DNA from: Neoaquamicrobium sediminum
Lineage (GTDB): Bacteria; Pseudomonadota; Alphaproteobacteria; Rhizobiales; Rhizobiaceae
Reading direction: 5' to 3'
DNA: 64,000 bases
Assembly (NCBI RefSeq): GCF_013240295.1
Contig: NZ_JABETK010000002.1
Coordinates: forward strand, 1,736,001-1,800,000
This document shows positions 29,695 to 37,999 of this stretch, piece after piece. The notes below the pieces were generated by a model that was not told the DNA's origin, ran no database searches, and worked only from the letters and a program-made list of their open reading frames with translations. The stretch's first letter is position 1, and the number at the start of each line of letters is the position of its first letter. Both the position numbers and the translations under genes were made by a program.

Positions 29695-29726
29695 ATAGCA
29701 TGCAATGTATATAGATAGCAAGCTAT
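29695..29726. promoter_or_regulatory. Twin MarR-type operators
   Basis: Two related 12-bp dyads, ATAGCATGCAAT (29695-29706) and ATAGCAAGCTAT (29715-29726), lie 20 bp apart centre to centre, two helical turns. The second covers the MarR start codon. The AT-rich stretch between them (TATATAG) can hold promoter -10 elements in both directions. Confidence 0.6.
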
Positions 29727-30171
29727 GCAAAAACGATTCGAGAGAACCAGATCATCCGGCTACATGACCAACTGGGCGGCACGCCTCTTTGCCCGGGCCA
29801 TAGACCGCAGGGTGAAAGAGTTCGGCGTCTCCTCAGGCCAGATGCCGGTCTTCTTTGCGCTGGGCGACGGTGCAGCGCTCAGCCAGAAGGCGCTCGCCGC
29901 CATCGCGTCGATCGAGCAACCGACGATGGCGGCCACGCTCTCCCGCATGGAGCGCGACGGGATGATCGAGCGCCGGCCCGACCCAAGGGACGGACGCAGC
30001 CAGTTGGTGGCGTTGACGCCGGAGGCGATGGAAAAGGCGCTTAAGGTCAAGGAGGCAGGAATGTCGGTCAACGCGGTCGCTCTGGCCGACCTGACGGAGG
30101 CCGAACGGGAGCAGTTCCTGGAACTGCTCGGCAAGGTCATCACCTCGCTGGAAAAGATGCTCGAAGACTAA
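29725..30171 (+). CDS. MarR-family transcriptional regulator
   Basis: 148 residues. The winged helix-turn-helix is ALSQKALAAIASIEQPTMAATLSRMERDGMIERRPDPRDGRSQLVALT, with the MarR wing motif DPRDGR. The N-terminal helix LFARAIDRRVKEFGVSSGQMPVFFAL and C-terminal FLELLGKVITSLEKML form the dimer interface. No cysteine suggests a small-molecule rather than thiol signal. No ribosome site precedes the ATG at 29725; the next ATG at 29764 is an alternative. Confidence 0.9.
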   Translation: MQKRFERTRSSGYMTNWAARLFARAIDRRVKEFGVSSGQMPVFFALGDGAALSQKALAAIASIEQPTMAATLSRMERDGMIERRPDPRDGRSQLVALTPEAMEKALKVKEAGMSVNAVALADLTEAEREQFLELLGKVITSLEKMLED

Positions 30172-30181
30172 TTAGGGCCGG

Positions 30182-30439
30182 TCAGTCGGCCGTCGGCAGC
30201 CTGCGGATCGTGAATTCGATCACGTCGTCGGGGCGCTCGCACCAGCTCTCGATTTCAGTCCAGTAGGCCTGCTTCGGCCAGCGGTCGAACCACTCGCGCG
30301 CCTTGTCGCGCGCGGCCTGGCGCGGCAGCATGAAGGTCTCGCGGATAAATCCATCCCGCACCTTGCGGCCGGTTTCGGCGCGGCGCCTGTCGAGGCTGCG
30401 CTTGAGACTGTCGAGCGGCGGTCTTGCGGGAACGCGCAC
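30182..30439 (-). CDS. Conserved hypothetical protein
   Basis: 85 residues from GTG at 30439, with GGGAGA about 7 nt upstream. It is basic and helical: PPLDSLKRSLDRRRAETGRKVRDGFIRETFMLPRQAARDKAREWFDRWPKQAYWTEIESW. No membrane segment or signal peptide is present, and the C-terminal half resembles small rhizobial proteins of unknown function. It converges on the MarR gene, 10 bp apart, and faces away from hemF. Confidence 0.65.
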   Translation of the reverse strand: MRVPARPPLDSLKRSLDRRRAETGRKVRDGFIRETFMLPRQAARDKAREWFDRWPKQAYWTEIESWCERPDDVIEFTIRRLPTAD

Positions 30440-30560
30440 CGGTATCTCCCGGAAATTCCTTGACCCTCACCGGCAACAGATTAGGGATCGCCGCGAGACT
30501 TTACGAGTCCTTTTGATTGGCTTCGATTTGCCGTCAGGCCGGGGCCCTATGGAGACATGA

Positions 30561-31474
30561 ATGCAGCGTCCAGAGTTGCCGGCAGGCCTGCCGGACGGAA
30601 TCGAGGAGAAGAAGGCAGCCGCGAAGGCCTGGTTCGAGGAACTGCGCGACCGCATCTGCGACACCTTCGAAAAGATCGAGGACGACCTTACCGGGCCTCA
30701 GTCGGGCTGGTCCCCCGGCCGCTTCGAGCGCACGCCGTGGGAGCGCGATGGCGGTAAGGGTGGCGGCGGCGTGATGTCGATGATGTATGGCCGCGTCTTC
30801 GAGAAGGTCGGCGTGCACGTCTCCACGGTTCACGGCGAGTTCTCGCCCGAGTTCCGCAGCCAGATCCCGGGGGCGGAGGAAGACCCGCGCTTCTGGGCTT
30901 CGGGCATTTCGCTGATCGCGCACCCGCAGAACCCCAACGTGCCGGCGGTTCATATGAACACGCGCATGGTGGTGACAACCCGCCAGTGGTTCGGCGGCGG
31001 CGCCGACCTGACCCCCGTGCTCGATCGGCGGCGCGTCCAGGAAGACCCGGACACGGTGGCCTTTCACAAGTCGATGAAGTTCATCTGCGACAAGCATGCC
31101 GCGGTCGCCGACCATCAGAAATTCAAGGAATGGTGCGACGAGTATTTCTTTCTGCCTCATCGAAACGAGGCGCGCGGCGTTGGCGGCATCTTCTACGACT
31201 GGCTGAAAAGCCCCGAAGACAAGGGGGCTGGGATGCCGATTTCCGCTTCACGCAGGATGTCGGCCGCACCTTCCAGATCGTCTACAACCACATCGTCCGG
31301 CGCAATTTCAACGACAACTGGACCGAGGCCGATCGCGAGGAGCAACTCATCCGGCGCGGCCGCTATGTCGAGTTCAACCTGCTCTATGATCGCGGCACAA
31401 TCTTCGGCCTCAAGACCGGCGGCAATGTCGATTCGATCCTGTCGAGCCTGCCGCCGGAAGTGAAGTGGCCCTAG
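30561..31474 (+). CDS. hemF: Coproporphyrinogen III oxidase (oxygen-dependent), frameshifted
   Basis: Oxidatively decarboxylates coproporphyrinogen III in haem synthesis. Motifs are GGGVMSMMYGRVFEKVGVHVSTVHGEF, the catalytic region AVHMNTRMVVTT, WFGGGADLTPVL, HKSMKFICDKH and YDWLKS, then in the next frame RRGRYVEFNLLYDRGTIFGLKTGGNVDSILSSLPP. The break is in the run of five G at 31223-31227. A sixth G gives SPEDKGGWDADFRFTQDVG and 304 residues, the family length. The gene stands alone between a small convergent gene and a repeat region. Confidence 0.93.
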
Positions 31475-31492
31475 AGTAAGGCACGCACCTGG

Positions 31493-31695
31493 CGTCATCC
31501 CGGCCGACCGAGCGTAGCGAGGGAGAGCCGGGACCCATTGGTCCGGAAATCGTGTGGCGCGCCCCTCTTCCGGAGGTGGCGCGCAGCCGTTGCCGCGGGT
31601 CGTGTATGTCGTTGCCGCCACGCGAACCTGCGACCCGGCCGTGCTGATCAATGGGTCCCGGATAGCCTCGCTGCGCTCCGGCTTCCGGGATGACG
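31493..31695. repeat. Imperfect inverted repeat pair after hemF
   Basis: Arm 1 (31493-31540) begins CGTCATCCCGGC and ends GGGACCCATTG. Arm 2 (31649-31695) is its near reverse complement, beginning CAATGGGTCCCGG and ending CCGGGATGACG. Each arm has internal dyads (GAGCGTAGCGAGGGAGAGC; CCTCGCTGCGCTCCGG). A spacer of about 108 bp separates them. It is a second family of rhizobial-type intergenic palindromes, different from the one at 5164. Confidence 0.8.
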
Positions 31696-31736
31696 TGGAG
31701 AGGTAGGGGCGCTTCCCTTGGCCGGATGACACAATG

Positions 31737-31922
31737 TCAGCAACCGCCTTCAACGAGCCTCCTTGGCAGCGCTGCGTGTCCGATCGGCAGGTCGCCGAGT
31801 TCGGCCTGGCTCATGCTGCGCAGGGCGGGGTGAGCCAGCGGGTCGATCCGCCATTGGTCAGTTTCGGACAGTTCGGTGCGATCGAGGACCTGGCGCACGG
31901 CAGTAAAGAGAAACTGGAGCAT
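31737..31922 (-). CDS. Small DUF1127-like protein
   Basis: 61 residues: MLQFLFTAVRQVLDRTELSE, then DPLAHPALRSMSQAELGDLP and a Gly-Cys end. The LRSMSQAELGDLPI part weakly resembles the DUF1127 helix. AGGAGG lies 6 nt before the ATG at 31922, which decides this start over in-frame starts at 31946 and 31961. Divergent from the LysR gene at 32016, so probably its target. Function unknown. Confidence 0.6.
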   Translation of the reverse strand: MLQFLFTAVRQVLDRTELSETDQWRIDPLAHPALRSMSQAELGDLPIGHAALPRRLVEGGC

Positions 31923-32001
31923 TTTGGCCTCCTGTGGCGATAACATGGCCCACTTTCTCACGCTCTATGGCGATGAACTATGGAGTTTGCGTGCGGCTTG
32001 G

Positions 32002-32016
32002 TATAGATAATCTATA
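32002..32016 (+). promoter_or_regulatory. Probable LysR operator at the start codon
   Basis: TATAGAT-A-ATCTATA, a perfect 7-bp dyad whose last base is the A of the LysR start codon. It fits an autoregulatory LysR site. Its TATAGATAAT also looks like a -10 element, which would make the transcript nearly leaderless. Confidence 0.55.
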
Positions 32017-32945
32017 TGAAGGAACTGAACCGGGTTCATCTCAACGGACTGCGAGCGCTGGAGGCGGTGGGGCGGCTGGGGACGCTCCAGAAGGCCGCCG
32101 AGGAACTCGGCGTTTCAGTCGGCGCCGTCAGCCAGCAGGTGCTGAAGTCGGAAGCCCAGCTTGGCCGAACGGTATTCGACCGGTCCGGACGCGGCCTTGC
32201 GCCGACGGAATTCGGCGTCGCGTTCCTCGCACGACTGACGACCGGCTTTCTTGCCCTTGATGAGGCCGTTGCGTCGTCGCGCAGCCATGCCGAATCGATC
32301 CTCACCATCTCGGTCGCCCCGGTCTTCGCGTCGAAATGGCTCGTACCCCGGCTCAACGCCTTCTCGAGGCTCGTCCCCGACATCATCGTACGCATCGATG
32401 CGTCGACCACCCTCATCAATCCGGACACGTCCGATGTCGACATCGCCATTCGTGTCGGGGACGGAACCTGGCCCGGCGTGAAGACGGACTATCTGCTGCC
32501 GCAGGAAGTGTTCCCCGTATGCGCGCCGGAACTCGCCAGGACGCTACGCGAACCCCGCGACCTACTGCATGCCCCGATCGTGCGCGATGCGCATTCGACC
32601 CTTAGCTGGAACGTGTGGCTGTCCAGATTCGGTATGGACGAAAGCCAGCTTGGCGACGGCCATTCCTTCACCGATGCGGCCCTGTGTCTCGATGCCTGCA
32701 TCGCCGGCCAGGGTGTCATGCTCGCTTGGCAGACGCTCGCCCACTATGCGCTGTCGGTCGGGCAGGTCGTTGCCCCCTTCCCCGAGCGCGCAACGACCGG
32801 CCTCGGCTATTATCTCGTTTCGTCTGCGACTCGTCGCGAGCCGTCCAAGGTTGCCCGATTCCGTCGCTGGATTAAGTCCGAGATCGCCCAAGACTTCGCA
32901 ACAATGCCCGCCGAACTGGCCGAAACTGCGAAAAGCGCCCGCTGA
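32016..32945 (+). CDS. LysR-family regulator, GcvA-like
   Basis: 309 residues. The helix-turn-helix HLNGLRALEAVGRLGTLQKAAEELGVSVGAVSQQVLKSEAQLGRTVFDR (about 8-58) reads like the GcvA/AmpR branch. The effector domain starts ILTISVAPVFASKWLVPRLNAFSRLVPDIIVRI and contains DVDIAIRVGDGTWPGV, the GcvA-type ligand pocket. No ribosome site precedes the ATG. Divergent from the small gene at 31737. The C-terminus is Ala/Glu-rich and probably not part of the fold. Confidence 0.9.
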   Translation: MKELNRVHLNGLRALEAVGRLGTLQKAAEELGVSVGAVSQQVLKSEAQLGRTVFDRSGRGLAPTEFGVAFLARLTTGFLALDEAVASSRSHAESILTISVAPVFASKWLVPRLNAFSRLVPDIIVRIDASTTLINPDTSDVDIAIRVGDGTWPGVKTDYLLPQEVFPVCAPELARTLREPRDLLHAPIVRDAHSTLSWNVWLSRFGMDESQLGDGHSFTDAALCLDACIAGQGVMLAWQTLAHYALSVGQVVAPFPERATTGLGYYLVSSATRREPSKVARFRRWIKSEIAQDFATMPAELAETAKSAR

Positions 32946-33240
32946 TGCATCGGCGCAACAGCAACCAGCCAAGCATTTGAAACGACTCTGTTTTTAATAA
33001 GCCCGAACCGGCCAGAACGTCCCTTTCAAGGCTGTTTTAGCCCGATCCGCAGCCAGGCCAACATCTCACGCCAGATGACAGGCTGAAACACATACGTTAG
33101 ACATCATGCCGGCTTGGGGAGAGGCGGCCCGCTGGGGGCGGCCGCCTTTCGGGCGCGGGCCGGTCGGCAGCGGTCGGACCCCCTCGCACTTTCTGTTTAC
33201 GGTAAAGTTTCTGTAAAACTTTAAAGATCAGGATCGCATC
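32946..33240. other. Intergenic region LysR-hydrolase, one GC hairpin
   Basis: 295 bp without a credible gene. GGCGGCC (33123-33129) can pair with GGCCGCC (33140-33146), followed by TTTC, perhaps a weak terminator. The right end has an A/T-rich stretch (TTTACGGTAAAGTTTCTGTAAAA) likely to hold the hydrolase promoter, then an AGGA ribosome site. Confidence 0.45.
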
Positions 33241-33993
33241 ATGGCTCCTGCACGCACCCTCACGCTCGCCTCGATTCTGACCCTTGCGGCGACTACACTC
33301 CCCCTCCACGCAACGGAAGGGGTAGTGACAACCGCCATGCTGCAACAGGCAGCCGTATCGGTCGACGAGGTCACCCGGCTTCCCGCTTTCGTGCATCGCA
33401 TGTTCCGTCCGGAGAAGCCGAGCGACCGCACCATTATAATGCTGCACGGCTCGGGCGGCGACGAGACGACGCTTGCGTCGCTCGCCTCGACCATCGCGCC
33501 TGACGCGACTTTGATCGGCGTTCGTGGCAGGGTAGTGCAGGATGGCGTCAAGCGCTGGTACAAACGCATCTCGCCGACGCAGTTCGACCAGGAGGACGTG
33601 CGCAAGGAAGCAGCGGCGTTTGTCGATTTCCTGAAGGACATGGCCGCCGAACAGAAGCTCGACCTGTCGAAGGTCACCTTCCTGGGCTATTCCAATGGCG
33701 CGAACCTGATCGCTGCCCTGACACAGCTTTATCCGGGCATCGTCCGAAGCGCGGTTCTGTTGCGCCCGATGCCGGTATTGGGCGAGACACCGAAGGTCGA
33801 CCTGTCGGATTCACGCTTCCTGACGATCGCCGGCGCGGACGACAAGCTGTATTCCCCTTTCGCGCAGGCGCTCGAAAGCCAGTTGCTGAACTGCGGCGCA
33901 AGCGTCGACGCGCGCATGATCCATTCGGGCCACGCGATCGGCGAAGAAGATGCGAAGATCGCTGCCGAATGGCTGGGCAGCGCCTCGAAATAG
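33241..33993 (+). CDS. Secreted alpha/beta hydrolase (phospholipase/carboxylesterase type)
   Basis: 250 residues. A signal peptide ends near LPLHATEG. The catalytic set is visible: oxyanion region IIMLHGSGGDETTL, nucleophile GYSNGANL (Ser in GxSxG), Asp in IAGADDKLYSPF, and His in HSGHAIGEED. This is the arrangement of carboxylesterase 2/phospholipase proteins, usually cytoplasmic; the signal peptide places this one in the periplasm. It stands alone between two intergenic gaps. The substrate is unknown. Confidence 0.85.
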   Translation: MAPARTLTLASILTLAATTLPLHATEGVVTTAMLQQAAVSVDEVTRLPAFVHRMFRPEKPSDRTIIMLHGSGGDETTLASLASTIAPDATLIGVRGRVVQDGVKRWYKRISPTQFDQEDVRKEAAAFVDFLKDMAAEQKLDLSKVTFLGYSNGANLIAALTQLYPGIVRSAVLLRPMPVLGETPKVDLSDSRFLTIAGADDKLYSPFAQALESQLLNCGASVDARMIHSGHAIGEEDAKIAAEWLGSASK

Positions 33994-34074
33994 GCGAACA
34001 TTTCAGCAACCGGATACCGGCCTTCCGTGTTATCCTTTTGTACCGTGAGCAGACGGACAAGAAGGAGAAGAACG

Positions 34075-34260
34075 ATGAAGGAATTTCATTGCGGCTCACT
34101 CGTCCCCGGTTGCGACTGGCACACGCGACACCCGGAAGAAGCCGAGGTCATGCGCCGCGCGATCGAGCACATGCGTGAAACCCACGGCGAATCGACCATT
34201 CGCGAAACGATGGTCGAGGCAATCCGCTCGCGCATCGAGACGAAGCGCGACGCAGCCTGA
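34075..34260 (+). CDS. DUF1059 small protein
   Basis: 61 residues. MKEFHCGSLVPGCDWHTRHPEEAEVMRRAIEHMRETHG carries the DUF1059 Cys/His pattern (C6, C13, H16, and the final HMRETHG), which could bind a metal. The tail is a basic helix. AAGGAG lies 8-9 nt before the ATG at 34075, deciding it over an in-frame start at 34027. Function unknown. Confidence 0.85.
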   Translation: MKEFHCGSLVPGCDWHTRHPEEAEVMRRAIEHMRETHGESTIRETMVEAIRSRIETKRDAA

Positions 34261-34284
34261 CTTTTCATCCAGCATTTCAAAGCT

Positions 34285-34311
34285 TTGCGGCGCACTTCTC
34301 GTGCGTCGCAA
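34285..34311. terminator. Hairpin between DUF1059 gene and cca
   Basis: TTGCGGCGCAC (34285-34295) pairs with GTGCGTCGCAA (34301-34311) with one G-T pair and a 5-nt loop. It lies between convergent genes and lacks a T tract. Confidence 0.35.
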
Positions 34312-34352
34312 CTGTGATTCGATAATCAGCCGGTGGGTGCTGCACTGTGGGC

Positions 34353-35614
34353 TTAGGGCTGCCCAGCACGCGCCAGATCGATGAGCTTTTCGCGATCCAA
34401 CGAGAACCCGGAGTCGATCCAAGCCTCCTCGAGTGTGCGCAGCGTCTCGCCGACACCAGGGCCCGGCTGTATGCCGAGCGCGGTCAGGTCGCTGCCCTTC
34501 ACCGGGAAAGCCGGCTTTTGCCAGGTTTCGAGAAAGCGCAGCAGCCTCGCGTTCCCGCCGGCCTCTATCAGCGCGCTGTCATCCTGCGCCGCCCTTGCAC
34601 GGGCCGAGGCCAGCGCCAGCCGTAGCCGGTCGTGCAACCCGCCCACATCGCCACGATAGGCAACCTTCGCCATCGCCGCTTCACTGGTGGCGTGATGCAC
34701 GGGCTGGCCCCTGCCCAAACGCCGAGCCGCTGCGCCTCAGCGTTCGACATCTTCAGGCGTTCGGCCATCGCCGATACGCGCTCTGTGTCTGGCGGTATGA
34801 TCGCCGCCAGCCGCAGCATGGGATCGGCCTGCCAACCAAGATCGCGTTCGGCAGCGACGAGGCCGTGGATAGCGTCGATGCCCCATTTCTCGCTTTCCGG
34901 CAGGATCGCGGTCAGAACGCCCGATTGACGCATCCACAACAGCGCGCGCGATGGATCAGGGGCGGCGAGAAGCTTCCTGAGCTCGCTCCACACCCGCTCC
35001 GCCGAAAGCCGCGCGAGGCCGTCCTTGAGCCGCGCGCAGGCGCGAATGCCGTCGGCATCCGGCCGCCCCGCGCCATACCAGGCGAAGAAACGGAAGAAGC
35101 GCAGGATGCGAAGGTAGTCCTCGCGGATCCGCGTCTCCGCGTCTCCGATGAAACGCAGCGCCCGCGTCTCCAGATCGGCAAGCCCTCCGACCAGATCCAC
35201 CACATCGCCCTGCGCGGTCGCGTAAAGCGCGTTGATGGTGAAATCGCGCCTTTCGGCATCGCGTTTCCAGTCGCGGCCGAATACGACCCGCGCGCGCCGG
35301 CCATCTGTCTCCACGTCGTCGCGCAGCGTCGTCACCTCATAGGCGTGGCCGTCGGCGATGACGGTTATTGTGCCATGCTCCTTGCCTGTGGGCACGGTCT
35401 TGAATCCAGCCGCCGCCACACGACGCTCCGTTTCGTCCGGCACATTCGTCGTGGCGATGTCGATGTCCGTTACGGGTTGCCCCAGCAGCGTATTGCGGAT
35501 CGCGCCGCCGGCCACGCGCGCCTCCTCGCCATCTTCGGACAGCACGGATAGCAACCGCTGCAAGCTTTCGTCCCGCAACCAGCCAGCCCGGTCTGCGATC
35601 GATGCACCGCTCAC
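34353..35614 (-). CDS. cca: CCA tRNA nucleotidyltransferase/poly(A) polymerase family, frameshifted
   Basis: Adds or repairs tRNA 3' CCA ends. Motif A is ARVAGGAIRNTLLGQPVTDIDIATT (GG...DxD), followed by RRDFTINALYAT and the helix RIREDYLRILRFFRFFAWYG. The tail is in another frame: GRGQPVHHATSEAAMAKVAYRGD onward. The break is in CCCC (plus strand) 34708-34711. One added base gives LGVWAGGQPVHHATSEAA and 420 residues. The GTG start at 35614 overlaps the nudL stop (GTGA), so the two genes are translationally coupled. Poly(A) polymerase activity cannot be excluded. Confidence 0.92.
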
Positions 35615-36243
35615 GTGTAGAGCCTCTCGTAGAGCGTGCGGATGATGCCCGCGGTCACGCCCCAGATATACCGCTCGCCGAAGGGCATCGTGTAGAAGAA
35701 ACGTTCCTTGTCTTGCCACATACGGCTCTCGCGGTTGTGGTTCGCAGGGTTCATCAGGAAGGACAGCGGCACCTCGAACGCGTCGTCCACCTCGTCTTCG
35801 TTGAGCGTCAGCAGGAAGCCCGGCTTCACGACCGAAAGCACCGGCGCGATGCGGAAACCGCTGCCCGACACATAATCCGGCATGCGCCCGACGACATCGA
35901 TGAAATCCGTGCCGAGGCCGATTTCCTCCTCGGTTTCGCGCAATGCGGCAAATTCGGGTGTCGGGTCGGTCGGGTCGATGCGGCCGCCCGGAAACGCCAC
36001 CTGGCCGGAATGGCTGCGCAGCTTCTCGGTGCGTTTGGTCAGGATGACGCTTGCCTCGTCGCCCCGGTCGACCACCGGAATGAGCACCGCCGCATCGCGA
36101 AGTTTGGCATTCGCGAACAGCGCCTTGAGATCCGGGTTCAGGCTGTGGTCGCCATAGTCGGTGTCGTGGTGCGGCGCCTGCTCGCCAGCGGCGCGGCGGC
36201 GGAAATCCTCCGCCGAGAATGTCCCGATCGTCGAGGCGTCCAT
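35611..36243 (-). CDS. CoA pyrophosphatase, Nudix (NudL-like)
   Basis: 210 residues. The CoA-type Nudix signature is VILTKRTEKLRSHSGQVAFPGGRIDPTDPTPEFAALRETEEEIGL: LLTxR..xLRxHxGQVxFPGG plus RExxEExG. Such enzymes hydrolyse CoA to 3',5'-ADP and phosphopantetheine. The ATG at 36243 starts 3 bp after the DUF1285 stop; a GTG at 36249 is also possible. Middle gene of the coupled DUF1285-nudL-cca operon, a typical rhizobial arrangement. Confidence 0.92.
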   Translation of the reverse strand: MDASTIGTFSAEDFRRRAAGEQAPHHDTDYGDHSLNPDLKALFANAKLRDAAVLIPVVDRGDEASVILTKRTEKLRSHSGQVAFPGGRIDPTDPTPEFAALRETEEEIGLGTDFIDVVGRMPDYVSGSGFRIAPVLSVVKPGFLLTLNEDEVDDAFEVPLSFLMNPANHNRESRMWQDKERFFYTMPFGERYIWGVTAGIIRTLYERLYT

Positions 36244-36245
36244 CG

Positions 36246-36875
36246 TCACGCGCTGAGCCTTTTCAGCGTGTCGGCAGGCATGATGGGGAACACCGCCCCC
36301 TTGGAGCGCACGGCGAACATCGTCCGTCCGTCGACGTCGATTTCCTCGCCAAGTTCCGCCAGCTCGTACATCACCGGCCGCGTGACCAGCGCTTCCAGCC
36401 GCCCGCGCACCAGAAGGTAGGGTTTCAGCCCGTCGGTTCCCTCCTCGTCGACGAAGCGGAGCGGATTGTCGGGGCCAGCCTCGACCACGTCGCCGACATT
36501 GGTGCGGAAGGTCAGCACCTGATCGCTCCCCTCCCCGCTGGCATCGACCTCCACCGCCAAGAAGGGCGCATCCTCGACGCGGATACCCACCTTCTCGACG
36601 GGCGTAACGAGATAGGTTTTGCCATCGTCGTCCTTGCGCAGCACGGTCGAAAAGAGCTGCACCAGCGGCATCCGGCCGATCGGCGTGCCGAGGTAGAACC
36701 AGGTGCCGTCGCGCTTGATCTCCATGTCGAGATCGCCGCAGAAGGGCGGATTCCAGCGCTCGACCGGCGGAAGACCCTTTCCGGCCCGCGCCGCGCGCCC
36801 GATCAGCGCCTCCAGTCCGGCGGTGTCGGTGGCCTCGCCGAGGCCCGGGGCGTCATTATCTGTGCGTATAGCCAT
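36246..36875 (-). CDS. DUF1285 family protein
   Basis: 209 residues. Family features are LPPVERWNPPFCGDLDMEIKRDGTWFYLGTPIGRMPLVQLFSTVLRKDDDG, EDAPFLAVEVDA, FRTNVGDVVEAG and VRGRLEALVTRPVMYELAELG. Soluble and beta-rich; molecular role unknown. The ATG at 36875 starts the conserved region; the extension to 36977 runs into the promoter region of moxR. First gene of the operon with nudL and cca, divergent from moxR. Confidence 0.88.
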   Translation of the reverse strand: MAIRTDNDAPGLGEATDTAGLEALIGRAARAGKGLPPVERWNPPFCGDLDMEIKRDGTWFYLGTPIGRMPLVQLFSTVLRKDDDGKTYLVTPVEKVGIRVEDAPFLAVEVDASGEGSDQVLTFRTNVGDVVEAGPDNPLRFVDEEGTDGLKPYLLVRGRLEALVTRPVMYELAELGEEIDVDGRTMFAVRSKGAVFPIMPADTLKRLSA

Positions 36876-36991
36876 CGTCACGAAATAGTCACTGTTGTTC
36901 CGCTTGTCAGCCTTGTTGCGTGTTTTAAGTTCAACCAAGCCGCACCGCCAAGGGCGATGCCGAGTCGCAAAAGACAAGGAACCGGACGCTT

Positions 36992-37999
36992 ATGAGCGTA
37001 ACGATCAAGGAACCCGCCCTCAGCGAGACCCAGATGGTTGCCCAGGCGGAGGCAGCGCTCGCAGACATTTCCAAGGTGCGCGACGCGGTCGGCAAGGTAA
37101 TTTTCGGCCAGGAAAGCGTGGTCGAGCGCACGATGGTGGCCCTGCTCGCAGGCGGCCACGCGTTGCTCGTTGGCGTGCCCGGTCTGGCGAAGACCAAGCT
37201 GGTCGAGACGCTGGGCGTGGTGCTTGGCCTGGACGGCCGCCGCATCCAGTTCACCCCGGACCTGATGCCGTCCGACATTATCGGCTCGGAAGTGATGGAT
37301 CAGGACGAAAAGGGCACCCGGTCCTTCCGTTTCATCCGCGGACCGATCTTCGCCCAGCTCCTCATGGCCGACGAGATCAACCGCGCCTCGCCGCGCACGC
37401 AGTCGGCGCTGCTCCAGTCGATGCAGGAATACCACGTGACCGTAGCAGGCCAACGTCACGACCTGCCGGCTCCTTTCCACGTGCTCGCGACACAGAACCC
37501 GCTCGAGCAGGAAGGCACCTACCCGCTGCCGGAAGCGCAGCTCGACCGGTTCCTGATGCAGGTCGACATCCTCTACCCCGAGCTGGCGGCCGAGCGGCGC
37601 ATCCTGCTGGAAACGACAGGCGTCGAGGATGCGACTGCCGAAAACGTTCTTTCGGCGACGCGTCTCCGGGAAATCCAGACGTTGATCCGGCGCATGCCGG
37701 TTCCTGAAAGCGTGGTAGAGGCGATCCTCTCGCTGGTGCGCTCCGCGCGGCCGGGACAGGGCAATGCCGAGACCGACAAGCACGTTTCCTGGGGCCCCGG
37801 CCCACGTGCCAGCCAGGCCCTCACATTGTGCGCCCGCGCTCGCGCCCTGTTCGACGGGCGGCTTGCACCGTCGATCGACGATGTGCGCGCGCTGGCTGAA
37901 CCCGTGCTCCAGCACCGCATGGCGCTTACCTTCGCGGCCCGCGCCGAAGGCATGAGCGTGCGCGACGTCGTGGCCAAGCTGGCGAAAGCGGCCGGCTGA
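36992..37999 (+). CDS. MoxR-family AAA+ ATPase
   Basis: 335 residues. Walker A is GVPGLAKTK (61-69) and Walker B LLMADEINRA (123-132), followed by the MoxR sensor 1 ATQNPLEQEGTYPLPEAQLDRFLM. The C-terminal lid contains LTLCARARALFDGR. MoxR ATPases act as chaperones in maturing protein complexes, usually with VWA-domain partners. It heads a coupled operon: its stop overlaps the DUF58 start as TGATG. The promoter lies in the 116-bp gap to DUF1285. Confidence 0.94.
   Translation: MSVTIKEPALSETQMVAQAEAALADISKVRDAVGKVIFGQESVVERTMVALLAGGHALLVGVPGLAKTKLVETLGVVLGLDGRRIQFTPDLMPSDIIGSEVMDQDEKGTRSFRFIRGPIFAQLLMADEINRASPRTQSALLQSMQEYHVTVAGQRHDLPAPFHVLATQNPLEQEGTYPLPEAQLDRFLMQVDILYPELAAERRILLETTGVEDATAENVLSATRLREIQTLIRRMPVPESVVEAILSLVRSARPGQGNAETDKHVSWGPGPRASQALTLCARARALFDGRLAPSIDDVRALAEPVLQHRMALTFAARAEGMSVRDVVAKLAKAAG

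Noticed and set aside
31199..31240. Programmed frameshifting in hemF, prs and others
   Set aside because: No slippery heptamer with a downstream pseudoknot is common to the sites, and the families are not known for recoding; missing bases explain all cases.
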